From: Orychophragmus violaceus
Taxonomy: Eukaryota > Streptophyta > Magnoliopsida > Brassicales > Brassicaceae
Direction of reading: 5' to 3'
Assembly: GCA_030180135.1 (NCBI GenBank)
Contig: CM058232.1
Location: forward strand, 89,392,630-89,456,629
DNA length: 64,000 bases
In this document: one piece after another, positions 11,701 through 22,323 of the stretch
Layout: the number at the start of each line of letters is the position of its first letter
Numbering within the stretch: position 1 is the stretch's first letter
The notes under the pieces: model-generated
Database searches by the model: none
What the model was told of the DNA's origin: nothing
The model's input: the letters and a program-made list of their open reading frames with translations, nothing else
Program-made: the position numbers and the translations under genes

Positions 11701-12760
11701 TTTACATGTGTAAACGCGAAGAGTATGTTAACCATATTATATGTATACGTTCCATCAAAATAAATACGTTATAGAAGTTACGTCAATTACGTACATACTT
11801 GTAAATTTAACTATAAATTGGTGGTGAGAAGTGGCTGAGGGTAAGAGGTCAGGTAGGACTAGGAGGAGATGTGGCTGTTGACGCTGCTAGTAGAAGCCGA
11901 GGGATTCAGAGAAGAAGCTCGACCTATAGAGAGAACCATGGTGTGGCCATCTCCAAGTTAAATCAAACATTATCATTGTAAGTTTGTAACCGTGAGAAGG
12001 GTTAACTAAACAGTACACTACTTAAGCGATATATACAATAATTATGATATAAGTTTTTGATAACAAAATGATATTTCTCGATATAGAATATAGTGATCAG
12101 AAATTTAAAATAACTGGGGGAAAAAATAAACTTAAAAAAAATATTAATTGAAGGTGATTAGAAGAGATGTCCATACAAACATAACTGAGACCCAAAGCTA
12201 ATTAATAACGTAAGCAAAATGCAAAATGAAGACTTAAATTGCGGCGCCACCGTAATGACAAGACAAGAAGTGAGAAGAAGAGGTCGGTCAAGAGATAAGA
12301 ATATCTAAGATAGTTGATTAAGAATATTAGACATTAATTGTATGATTAATTACAAAATGAAGTTTGGCATTTGTCACGGCTAACTCCTATTTACTCCACT
12401 ATGGCTAAGTACGAAGTATTCATTCAAAACAAGTACCTAAGGGTATTTCTAGTTCCACAAAAGACATGTAGCATACTTGCACAAGTCACTATTTTTGGAG
12501 AACACGTAATACCTATATTAGAATGAAAAAGAAAATTACTCTAGAGTTTATTTATTAATCAGTAAATATGAAATACCTTTTAGACCTGGAAACCCAAACA
12601 ATCTTTAAAGTCGATCAAATTTCTAAAATAGTCTTTCACTCTTTTATGTTGTAGAGCTTTTTGGTGAAATAACACGTTTTTTTCTTTCATTTTAAAAATC
12701 TGGATACTTTTCGGTTCTTTTACTGAACTATTCAAAAGAGAAGTTAGGGTTCATGTATTG
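8787..12760. other. Intergenic region, no gene supported
   Basis: 8787-9700 is fairly GC-balanced and has short open frames (8791-9051, 9341-9622) that match nothing I recognise; it may be the degraded edge of a retroelement. 9700-12760 is AT-rich, with no supported coding frame. A short SINE-like insert lies at 11531-11612. Nothing else can be named here. Confidence 0.6.
11531..11612 (-). mobile_element. Short SINE-like retroposon
   Basis: A poly-T run (a poly-A tail on the minus strand) is followed by about 70 bp of non-repetitive sequence. The insert is flanked by near-identical copies of AAAAATAAAACTTTT at 11519-11533 and 11613-11627, as expected for a target-site duplication made by LINE machinery. 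No A/B box promoter is evident, so this is a 5'-truncated or non-tRNA retroposon. The family is not identified. Confidence 0.55.
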
Positions 12761-12846
12761 TTCATACCAAATATCTCCCAAATCTCAGATTGGTACTCTA
12801 TTCTACGGTTCACTCCCGTGATAAAAGCACTAATCTCATTTCAACC

Positions 12847-14330
12847 ATGTCATCAGCTATGAATGAGGCAATGTTGGCGATGTCACTGGAGTAAGAAGAC
12901 GAAGACGTCCCCTTTGACATGCAATATTTTGTAGATTTCTGCTCCATGGAATGGAATGCCAACAGCTTAATAGGACGTTTGCTCAACCTAGAATTTCAAT
13001 CAATGACGAACCTCATTCTGGACATGCCGCGTAAATGGCAAAATACGACAAGGTGAGAGGCATCGCGTTGACCCCAGAGTGTTTCCAGTTCAAATTCAAA
13101 CACGAGCACGACCTCTTGAGATTCTTGACAAGAGATTTCAAACATTCGACGAGTGGGGACTGGCCATTGAACGTTTGACAGAATCTCCTCCGGTAGACTA
13201 CCTGAACTTTGTTCCAATATGGGCTCAAATCAGAAATATACTTGTTAACTACTAAATAGAAAAAGCCATCTCATCTTTAGTGGATCTAGTGGACAAAGTT
13301 ATAGTTCTTACCTTAAACCCAACAAAAGCACAAAGTAAATTTTTTGGCAGAGCTCAAATACTGCTTGATGTTTCCAAACCTCTCCGCAAATCCAAGGTAA
13401 TAGACCTTCCTGGTGGAGAGAAGACATTTGTTTTGTACTTCTACGAAATGTTCAAAAGAGGTATTACTACTATCAGAGACTAACTCACGATAAGCCAAGT
13501 TGCCCTTTCTTTAGTCGAGATCAACATAAATTGGCTTCCCCAGAAAACTCTGGTAACAAACCACATAAGCTTCCTCCCAAACAGAGGGTTCGACTCTCCC
13601 AAACCGGTTCTTGTAGAGTCCGACCCTCTGTTTGGTGTCCTTGATGAAAGTCAAGGCATAACTCCTCTATTTGGTAGGACGAGAACATCTACTGAAGTGC
13701 TGGAGGGTATGCTTCAATACCTACTTGGTGCAGACAGAGAAGAGTGCATCATACGTGAGGAAAGAGTTAGGAAATCGGTAAGGGAGGCTAAAAAAGACCC
13801 GACCACCCAGAAATTTGTCCTTCAATTGGAACATATCCCGATTGTCATCATGGACCTGAACAAGGTTAAAACATTAGTTGTTGGTTATGACACTGAAGAC
13901 TCTTCTACTCAGTCAGATTGTCCTTGTCCTACTAGCAAAAAAACATTCATGGCAAGCGCGATTAAGGCAAGAAGTGTTTTATAGCGAAACTCACATCTCA
14001 TCCAATCTTTCAATTCTCCTTCAAAGACCTCAAGTGACTCTTCTTTATACTCTCCAAATAGCTCAACGGTTTACAGGTTCAATAGCTCTTTTTTGTTGAA
14101 CCTTTCGGGGCTATATAGAGGAAAGCGAGTATTCGAAAGAGGCCTAGTAAAAAAAAGTGTACCCCACATTCCAATACGGTTTCTAGTTTAGCAACATCGG
14201 TTCAGATTAAGAAAGGTTCAAAGAAACGCCTAAATGAAAAAATGAAAGTGGAGATATCATTGGAGGTTGCGTCCAAGGCTGCAAAGTTGAATGCTGCAGA
14301 GATAGTCCGAAATGAGGGACTGTCCAGCGC
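12847..14330 (+). pseudogene. LINE ORF1 (DUF4283-type RNA-binding protein)
   Basis: From the ATG at 12847 the frame carries a stop after 15 codons. It then reads an acidic leader and the plant LINE ORF1 core: SLIGRLLNLEFQSM, LDMPRKWQ, GIALTPECFQFKF. Around 13280-13480 comes VDKVIVLTLNPTKAQ..LLDVSKPLRKSKVIDLPGGE. The following knuckle (RYYYYQRLTHDKPSCP at about 13455-13510) has lost its first cysteines to tyrosine. ORF1 normally coats LINE RNA. Several frame breaks make this copy dead. Confidence 0.75.
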
Positions 14331-17300
14331 GCAATGAGCATCCTCAGCTAGAACTGCCAAGGATTTGGGGGTCCTCTAGGCTTGACAGTTCAAAGACTCA
14401 TGAAAATGCGGCGTACATATTTCGTTGAGGTGTTCTTTCTCATGGAAACAATGCATTCTAGAAACACCATTGTAGATAGCATGGTATGGTTGAGATATGA
14501 AAGTGTACATACTGTTAATCCAATTGGTACTTGTGTTGGTCTTACCATCTTTTTAGCCTTAGACTTTAAGTTCTCAGACAAGAATTTGGTTGACTTTCAT
14601 GCACAGTTTGGCTTGTCCAGGTTCTTTATCTCTTGTGTATATGGTAACCCTTCTATAAAATGGAGACAATTAGCTTGGGACGAATCAACCGTATTGGAAT
14701 TATCTGAAGGGAAAGCTTGTGTATTATTGGCGATTTCAACGAGATTCTTGATAATTCTGAAAAGATAGGGGTCCTAGAAGAAGTGATGAATCCTTCCTTC
14801 CTTTCGCGGATATGTTAGCTTGTTGCAATATGTCTCAACATCCAAGTTCAGGGAATAGTTTCACTTGGGGAGGGCGTAAAGGCAAGCTATATATTCAGAT
14901 AAAACTAGATCGAAGTTTTAGAAATAAATAATGGTTCAAGCTCTTTCCGGCTTCAAACCAAGCCATCCTTCCTAAGCGTGGTTCTATCATAGACCCGTCT
15001 TATTGAAGTTTATGTTGTCTCAGGATTCTTACAAAGGATTATTTCAGTTTTATAGGAGAATGCTCCATAAGCTCTGGTGAAATAAGTTGTAGTGAAAGCG
15101 TGGAATCAAGGTTTAGAAACTCATCTAGCTTATGTCTCTTCTCTCCTTAGAAACTCTATAAAAGCCTTGAGTATATTGAAAAAGGAAAACAACTTCAACG
15201 CCTCAGATAGAATCAAGCTGATTGAAGCGGACTTGGAAGTTGAACAATCTGTTGAAAATTCTTCATCATTACGGTTTATAACATCAAAGGTGCCCTTCAC
15301 CAAGCTTATAGGGATGAACAAAGCTTTTGGAAGCAGAAAAGTAAGGATGAATGGATTCTCAAAGGTGATGATGGAAGCACTAAAACATTATTTGCATCAA
15401 TCAAAGCTAAAAGATTGCGCATTGAGATTACTAAGCTGATAGACATCTCAATGGAAGTGTTCTATCGCCGAAGCCTCTTAAGGGAATGTGACAGTTAATT
15501 ACTTTAATACTTTATTTTCCTCCTCTTCCATTACTGACTTTGCGAGTATCTTCTCTTGCTTTACTCCGCGAGTAACAGAGAGTATGAATAAGCAACTCAC
15601 CAATAAGGTCACTCTGCAGGATGTCAAATTCACGTTTTTCTAAATAAAGAAATAGAGTGCCCCTGGTGCAGATGGGATGAACATGGGATGAACAGGCTTT
15701 ACTTCCAACAATACTAGGAAGCGGTTGGTCCTCAGCTAACATCACAAATCATAGATTTTTTTTTGGTTCTGGCTCATTCCCATCTGAATGGAATTTCACC
15801 CAGCTTTTCTTGATCCCTAAGACCATGTACAATGGTTTTTTTTATCAACACCCATTTTACATTCCATATCACCTCTTCTCTCTTCCACATCATTTCTTCT
15901 CTCTTCCACCTAATTATTCAACACCCACTCAATTTTTATCATCTACAATGATTTTGTTTAAGAAAATTCAAACACCTTACCCCACCATTTTTATTTCATA
16001 TTTTTATTTTGTTATGTTCTAGTTTTTATGATTACATATATTAATAACAATTAGCGTTTAAAAGTAAACTATAGTATTTAGTTAAATAATTGTTAAAAAA
16101 TAAGAGCTAAATAATTTTTTTAACTTTTTAATTTATTTTTGTTTTATATTCTTAATTTGGGTGTTGAAAGGATTATTGTTGGGATCCATTATAGAGAAAT
16201 TCTAGTTAAAAAAGATGATTTTTTTGTGTGTCCAAATCAAATGAAACAACAGTCTATTTATAGAGTTTGAAAAATGATAAATTTTGATATAAAATGTATA
16301 TATATATATATATATAATTTGTTAAATAATTGAGTTTGAATATTTGAAAAAGAAAAAAAAAATAGAAATCAGAGGAGCCAATAAAAATAAGACACATGGC
16401 ATACCTCTCTCCTTTCTTCACCAATTCACGGTGTTAATAATTATCAACACAAAATTAGCCACATCAGATTCCATTTTGGTTTCAACAACCATTGCAGCAG
16501 ATTTTTTTTTTTTTTCAACTGTTGATAAAAGTTTATCAACAGACCATTGCACATGGTCTAAGAAGACAAACTCATGCTTGATGTCTGACTTAAGACCCAT
16601 TAGCCTTTTCTCTGTAATGCATAAAGTCATCTCCAATATTTTATCTTCAAGATTCCAGCCTCTCCTGCCTAAGATTATGTCTCCTAACCAATCTTCTTTT
16701 GTGGCAGATCGTCTAATTACGGATAATATCATCTTGGCTCATGAGGCAGTTCATAGATTGAGAATAAATGCAGCTATATCTAAGGAGTTCATGGCAACTA
16801 AAATTGACATGTCCAAAGCTTTTGACAGAGTCGTGTGGAGTTATTTAAGGGAGCTTCTTTAGGCTTTGGGTTTTCATCCGACTTGGATTGTGGATCATGT
16901 TATGTGTCTCAACTGTCACCAACACGATCATGATTAACGGTCAGCCTCACGGTTTAATCTTCCCGGAAAGAGAGCTCCGCCAGGGTGACCCCATTTCTCT
17001 GTTTCTCTTTGTCCTCTGCATTGAAGGGCTCACCTTTTTAATGAAAAAATCTGAAAGCTAGGGGTTAATGAACAACATCAGCTTCTTCAAATGTCCCATT
17101 TATCCACCATTTGTTCTTTACTGATGACAGCCTCTTCCTCTTCAAGACTGACATTGATCAATGCAATATCTTCAAATTCATCATCAAGTTGTATGAAGAA
17201 GCCACATGACAAGTCATTAGCTTTGAAAAATAGTCCTTGACCTTCGGTTCTAATGTCGACTCGGACCTTAAGCTTCAAATCCAAGGCAGTCTAGACATCA

Positions 17301-19051
17301 TCGACGAAGGAGGAGCTGATACTTACTTAGGCCTTCCATAGTGTTTTAACGGCTCAAAAGTCGACATGTTGGATTATCTCAAAGATAGGATGAAAGGTTG
17401 GATGACAGGATGGTACACAAGATTCATATCACAAACTGGCAGAGAAATAATCCTTAAATTTGTTGACATGTCTATGCCGGTTTACGTCATGTGTTGCTTC
17501 AAGCTCCCGAAAACCTTGAGTGATAACCTCACTTCAACAATGTCTTTTTTGGTGGAATGCAACAGAGGAAAAGGGCAAGATTCATTGGCTCTCATGGGAA
17601 AAATTGTGCCTTAAAAAAATCTTGTCAAACTGGGATTTAAGGATATAGCCCTCTTAAACTAATCCTTAATAGCTAAACAAGATTTGAAAATCATGCAAGA
17701 TGGAGATTCACTTCTTGGGAAAATTCTAAAGAGCATATATTTTAAAGAGGGACCCTTTCTTGAAGCGTCTATTGGCTAATGACCATCCTTCGCTTAGAGG
17801 AGAATTCAACATGCTCGTGATATTTTGGTCAAAGTTCTGATAAAAGAAGTTGGCAATGGTAATTCTCTAATGGAATGATCTTATCCATGGTTAGCAATTG
17901 ATACTATGCGGCCTTCATTAATGAAAAACATCATTGTGGATATTGAGTTAAAGGTCAGCAATCTCATCTTACCGATACTAGGCTAGTGGGACATCAACAT
18001 CATTCTCAAGATCAAGCCGGTCCCTAACAATAATGATTTATGGGTTTGGAATCACTCTAAATCAAGAGTTTACTCAGTTAAGTCGGGATACTGGCTTGCT
18101 TACCAATCTGAAAAAGCTCCTATCATCCAGCTTGAAAATGTGTTACCTTCTTTAAACTCCATAAAAGACTGTATTTGGGATGTTCAGACCGAACGTAAGA
18201 CCAAATCATTTCTCTGAAAAGTGATTAGTGGAGCGACTCCGGTTGTGGATAATATCATTACAAAAGGCATGAAGCTGGATTCAAGATTCCAAATTTGTGG
18301 ATAGGAAGGCGAATCTATCAACCACATCCTTTTTACTTGTCCAATTGCGAGACAAGTTTGGGCAACAACTCTGTTTCCTCTCCCGGAAAATGGGTACGAC
18401 AGTAACTCCCTTTGCCAAAACTTTTATTATGTGTTTATTATGGGAAAGAACAGATTTGTTCCCTTGAAAATAAAAAGAACTTACCCATGGACCCTTTGGA
18501 TGTTATGGAAGAATCGCAACACCTTCATTTTTGAAAGCAAGAGCTTCCTAGCAACAATTACTTTAAAACTAATATATGATGAGTTTCCTCACTGGTTTCT
18601 GATCAAAAACATGGATCAATATGATTCTAACCGCAAACAAGCTCAAAAGAAAGCTCATAAAATAGGATGGACTCCACCCCCGTTTGAATGGGTAAAATAC
18701 AACATAGGAACAGCCTGGAACTACGAAAACAAATGCAGTGGTGCATCGTAGGTACTAAGCGACGCTGCTGAAAATATAATTATGTATAGCCACATGTCCA
18801 TACCATACCGACTTGAAGCATCTTTGACAAGCTGGTTATGGACTTTTGAAAGTATGAAAAGTTTGAAGATCAATAAAATTATTTTTGCTGGGAAGAGAAG
18901 GAATTGGTTGGTGTTATCACAAAACCATATGCTTGTCTTCCTTCAAGTAGTACTCATACAAACTATTAGGTAGTATTCAAAACTTTTTTGGAATAGAGAT
19001 GTGAGGTTCAAGATTATGCAGGGAACAAAGGCTCTCGCCTCATTGCTCATA
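14330..19051 (+). pseudogene. LINE ORF2: endonuclease, reverse transcriptase, RNase H
   Basis: Segments in order: the exonuclease/endonuclease-type N-terminus (14360-14770; FLMETMHSRN, VNPIGTCVGLTIF); a linker; reverse transcriptase (15740-15820 and 16559-17614; FLIPK, MSDLRPISL, NQSSFVADRLITDNI, KIDMSKAFDRVVW); the catalytic box as FTDDSLFLF near 17115; a Cys/His RT tail (18100-18360; HILFTCPIARQVW); and RNase H-like sequence to 19051. Stops and shifts are frequent. A TTA/TAA-targeting MITE lies between the FLIPK and DLRPIS motifs, and removing it rejoins the frame, so the MITE is younger than the LINE. Confidence 0.82.
15821..16558. mobile_element. Tourist-like MITE in the LINE RT region
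   Basis: Terminal inverted repeats GACCATGTACAATGG (left) and GACCATGTGCAATGG (right, opposite strand) are flanked by TAA at 15818-15820 and 16559-16561. A trinucleotide TAA/TTA target is the mark of PIF/Harbinger elements. The arms share further inverted sequence (TTATCAACA). The centre is AT-rich and has no transposase. The ends are close to those of the MITE at 25953-26204. Confidence 0.88.
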
Positions 19052-19588
19052 CACTACAAGAAAACACCATATTTGGAATGAAACTTTACGACGAGTCTTG
19101 GTCTTCATAAATTTCCATCCTTTTTACGAAGAATTTAGGACGAAAATAAAATACGTAAATTCGTCTTACATTCGTCGTAAATTTAAAACGAAATATATTC
19201 GACGTAAAATCGATGTATTTTACGTCGAATTAGGGATCCGAGTGAATTCGTCGTAAATTCGATGTTAATTTACGATGAATTAACTTCTAAAGTATTAGTT
19301 GCAATCAATAAACGACAAATTAAAATCGAATCAACGTCTAATCTGGTAGATAGAATTTGGTATATCAAACCGTTTTTTGGAACGTATTAAAACGTTGTAA
19401 ATTTGTCACTTATTCAATGTAAAGTCATTGTTAAATAATTTGTTGTAAATTCGTTGTATTATTTTGGTTGTTAATATGTTGTTATGTTCTAAATTTTTTC
19501 AATAAATATGCTTTTATAGAAACGAAGGAAACACAAATTAAACAACAAAAAACACTTCAGAGAGAAAAACATAAAAAATTGTTTTCAA

Positions 19589-19834
19589 ATGTCTATATAT
19601 GAATTACGAAGGTGGATGTATCAACATAAGGATGCCGAAGGAGTGGTGAAGAAAGAGTTTCAGAACGAGGTGAAAATCTTCATGTATCAAGCAAATCAAA
19701 CATCGATAAACATGGAAAGCGGTAAGATGTTTTGCCCCTGCCGAAAATGCATGAATAGCAAGTTTATCCCTAGTAAAACGGATGGGCATCATTTATTGAA
19801 TAGAGGTTTTACACCGAGTTATTTTATTTGGTAT
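19589..19834 (+). pseudogene. CACTA TNP2 transposase, 5' exon
   Basis: From the ATG at 19589 the 82-residue frame is a plant transposase-associated domain: RRWMYQHKDAEG, VKKEFQNEVKIFM, then the zinc-binding CPCRKCMNSKF, then HHLLNRGFTPSYFIWY. The coding sequence is cut at 19834 by insertion of element a and resumes in frame-compatible sequence at 26553. This N-terminal domain is usual in TNP2 proteins, which bind the CACTA ends. Confidence 0.85.
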
Positions 19835-21018
19835 TGATACAATCAGGTTTTAAATCCCTAGATCTACTCTGCAAGTGCACAGACGTGAACTAGTAGTATA
19901 TAGGGTATCGAATCCACAGAGACTCAAGACTCTTACGATAGATTATAGAACGTCGAATTAAGCTAGGCAAAACAGAGAGTAAGCAGTAAATCAAAGCAGA
20001 AAGTAAAGTAAACAGTTGTAAGTAATCAGGCAAAGCGTCAGGTCAAGGGAGTTCTCAGAAAATCAGGAACACATGCTAATCAATCAATCGGGATCTAATT
20101 AAGTACTGTTCTAGAACTAGAATCACAGAAGCATAAGAAACCAAATTTCGTTGCAGATATTATCAATGTCTAACAACCTAGCAAACCAACTTTCGTTGCG
20201 AGTTCTAGAGATCCTAAACATGCATTAATCTCAGGTTCTTTTGTTCACAATTCTCCTAAGCCAAATTTTTTTGTGAATAGTCAAATTGCTCATCTAGGTT
20301 CTTTCTAATTAATTAATCAACTGTCGTTGCAGAAATCAACCTAACATCAATAATCTAAGTGGCCAACTCATATCAAGCATTAAGAAAAATCCTAGACGGA
20401 GAACTAGAAAGTATGAATCCCTACAGATTGATTAATCTATAATTCCTTGAAATCCCTAATGAGAATCCCTAAAACTAACTGGTAAACTACTCTGACATGG
20501 CAGATGAAACAAAAGACATGATGAATAAAAAACCAAATATCATAAAAAAGAATAAGAAACAGGGGTTCGAAATCTCTTCTCTCTCGAGTACAAGACCAGC
20601 CCCAACTCTCTCAATCTCTGATAAAATAATGCCCAAGTAAAGTGTAGCATAAACAATGGCTTAAAAACTCTAATATAATGATCTAAACATGTTTGGGGCT
20701 TCTTTGTAATTATGAGAAACTTATGGGCCAAAGTTTAAATATCCAAACTCTTCACTAAACCGCCGAGATATGTCTGACTCGGTACTGTGTCGATCGATGC
20801 AACATGTGTGTCGATCGACACAAGCCTCTAGAATCGACACTCACTTCTTCTTCTCGCACAAATGCTCCGAATTGCTCCAGAATGCGCTATAATGTCCAAA
20901 TCCGCTCCAAACGTACCTAGACCTGTAAACACACATAAAAGGACTCCAAAAGACTCTAAAATACTCGATAACAAAGACATACACCATGGTCAAAAGTCCT
21001 AAAAAACATGATATATCA
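19835..21018 (-). repeat. 3' LTR of element a
   Basis: TG..CA ends: TGATACAATCAGG at the left and CATGATATATCA at the right. It has 1184 bp. A pair of CGATCG palindromes lies at 20791-20817, about 200 bp from the transcriptional start-side edge. Four repeats of a CAACTTTCGTTGC-type block occur between 20139 and 20335. Confidence 0.92.
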
Positions 21019-22323
21019 ACTCCCCCACACTTAGCTTTTGCTTGCCCTCAAGCAAACAGAAAACCAAGATCAGGAGAAGAATTTTGAAAACTTCTGAAAC
21101 TCGTTCATCGCAGGAGCACCACACTCACATTCTCTTTAGTAAGCCACATGAAAATGAACCTGCAAACATCAAGACCAACATGTACTTCCCACACACTTAG
21201 CAACTATCCTGAGTAAACTCCACAATCACATCCAGAGCATTCAAATTCACCATATTGACTTCTGTAATCTAATAAGTGCGGTCTCACCTATGGAGTATCG
21301 ATCAAATAACACATGGGCTCTTACTCTGTTAGCACCTGACCACCATAATGTTGTTTTTGGTTCCTTTTTCTCCTTTTCCTTCCTTAGCACTGATTTTTCT
21401 CCACTGGGTATCATTTTATTTTTTCTATCAATGCTCTTCCCTTATTGGGGGTGTACTTTGGATATGTTTTCATGGATGCACATGAGGTAATAGGGGTCTC
21501 TACCACTCCCTTGACCACTTCGAAGCTACTAGCTTATCCTCAGTCTATCTCTTTTTTACTTTCAAGGTAGGAGAGAAGGGAACCAAAATCATATAGGTTT
21601 ACAAGCTGTGCCAGAACTAAGAGAAGAATCCAACTCAAAGTATACCAAGCCTATAAGTGAGAAAATTTAAGTCAAGTTAAAGTGCGAAGTCAGTAATGGA
21701 TTCTCCGAATACCTGAAGTGATATGGGTGTCCTCAGTAGGCTGATCTGTGTTGGGTTTTCTAATAGTCATAGATCATCTGCAACTCATTCAATGGTCACT
21801 TAAGTTCCTGCAAGTGTGGTAATCTCCTCAAAAAGTCCTTGTTTCCTACTCAATTTGACTCAATAAAACATATTTGGACTGACTCTAAGAGAACAAAAAG
21901 CGGTGCGTCAGTAGCTACCTCCCCCACAGTTGAAACACAATGTCTCCAGTGGTGTCAAGCTTAAGCTCGGTGAGAAGAAAAATCGGAATGAAGAGAATCC
22001 GGAAAGGGCCAGAACACTTACATGTCGTCGGCCGGTGTCGATCGATGCTAAGGTATGCATCGATCGATGCTGATCGTCATCGCTCGCGGTTTTGTGAATA
22101 ACCGATGTCTAAACCGCAATTAATTCAGTAAAGTGGAACCCGTATAAAACCGATGCAGGGCGATTCCGACATGTTCTCACGCTATGAACATACCAAAACA
22201 CAAAAATCAAAGCACACAAAATCAAAACGAAAAAGAAAAAAGAAAAACGAACCTACTAGTGGGTTGCCTCCCACTCAGCGCTTGTTTAAAGACAGTAACT
22301 TGACTGTTGGAGGGAGAACGAAC
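21019..22323 (-). other. Element a 3' untranslated region
   Basis: No open frame is supported. It contains the polypurine tract at the LTR edge (21019-21033) and two further decayed copies at 21184-21198 and 21918-21932. A CGATCG palindrome pair lies at 22039-22066. The block next to the gag-pro stop (GGTTGCCTCCCACTCAGCGC, about 22261-22280) is shared with element b. Confidence 0.75.

Larger units (their letters stand above)
12761..19051 (+). mobile_element. L1-type LINE, main part (split by a CACTA element)
   Basis: Non-LTR retrotransposon with ORF1 (from 12847) and ORF2 (endonuclease, RT, zinc-binding RT region, RNase H). All are riddled with stops and frameshifts. The terminal RNase H sequence stops at 19051 and resumes at 33482 after the CACTA insertion, reading on into the LINE tail. 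A 738 bp MITE interrupts the RT region at 15821-16558. The true 5' end and target-site duplication could not be located. Confidence 0.85.

Noticed and set aside
9700..12760. Helitron or further MITEs in the AT-rich spacer
   Set aside because: No 3' hairpin-CTRR end, inverted repeats or duplications could be paired with confidence, apart from the SINE-like insert.
13280..13483. Separate small host gene
   Set aside because: The residues continue the LINE ORF1 core, and neighbouring frames supply the rest of the family motifs.
20560..20585. GGGGTTCGAAATC, resembling a tRNA T-arm
   Set aside because: It recurs in all Athila-like LTRs without a cloverleaf around it, so it is part of the LTR.
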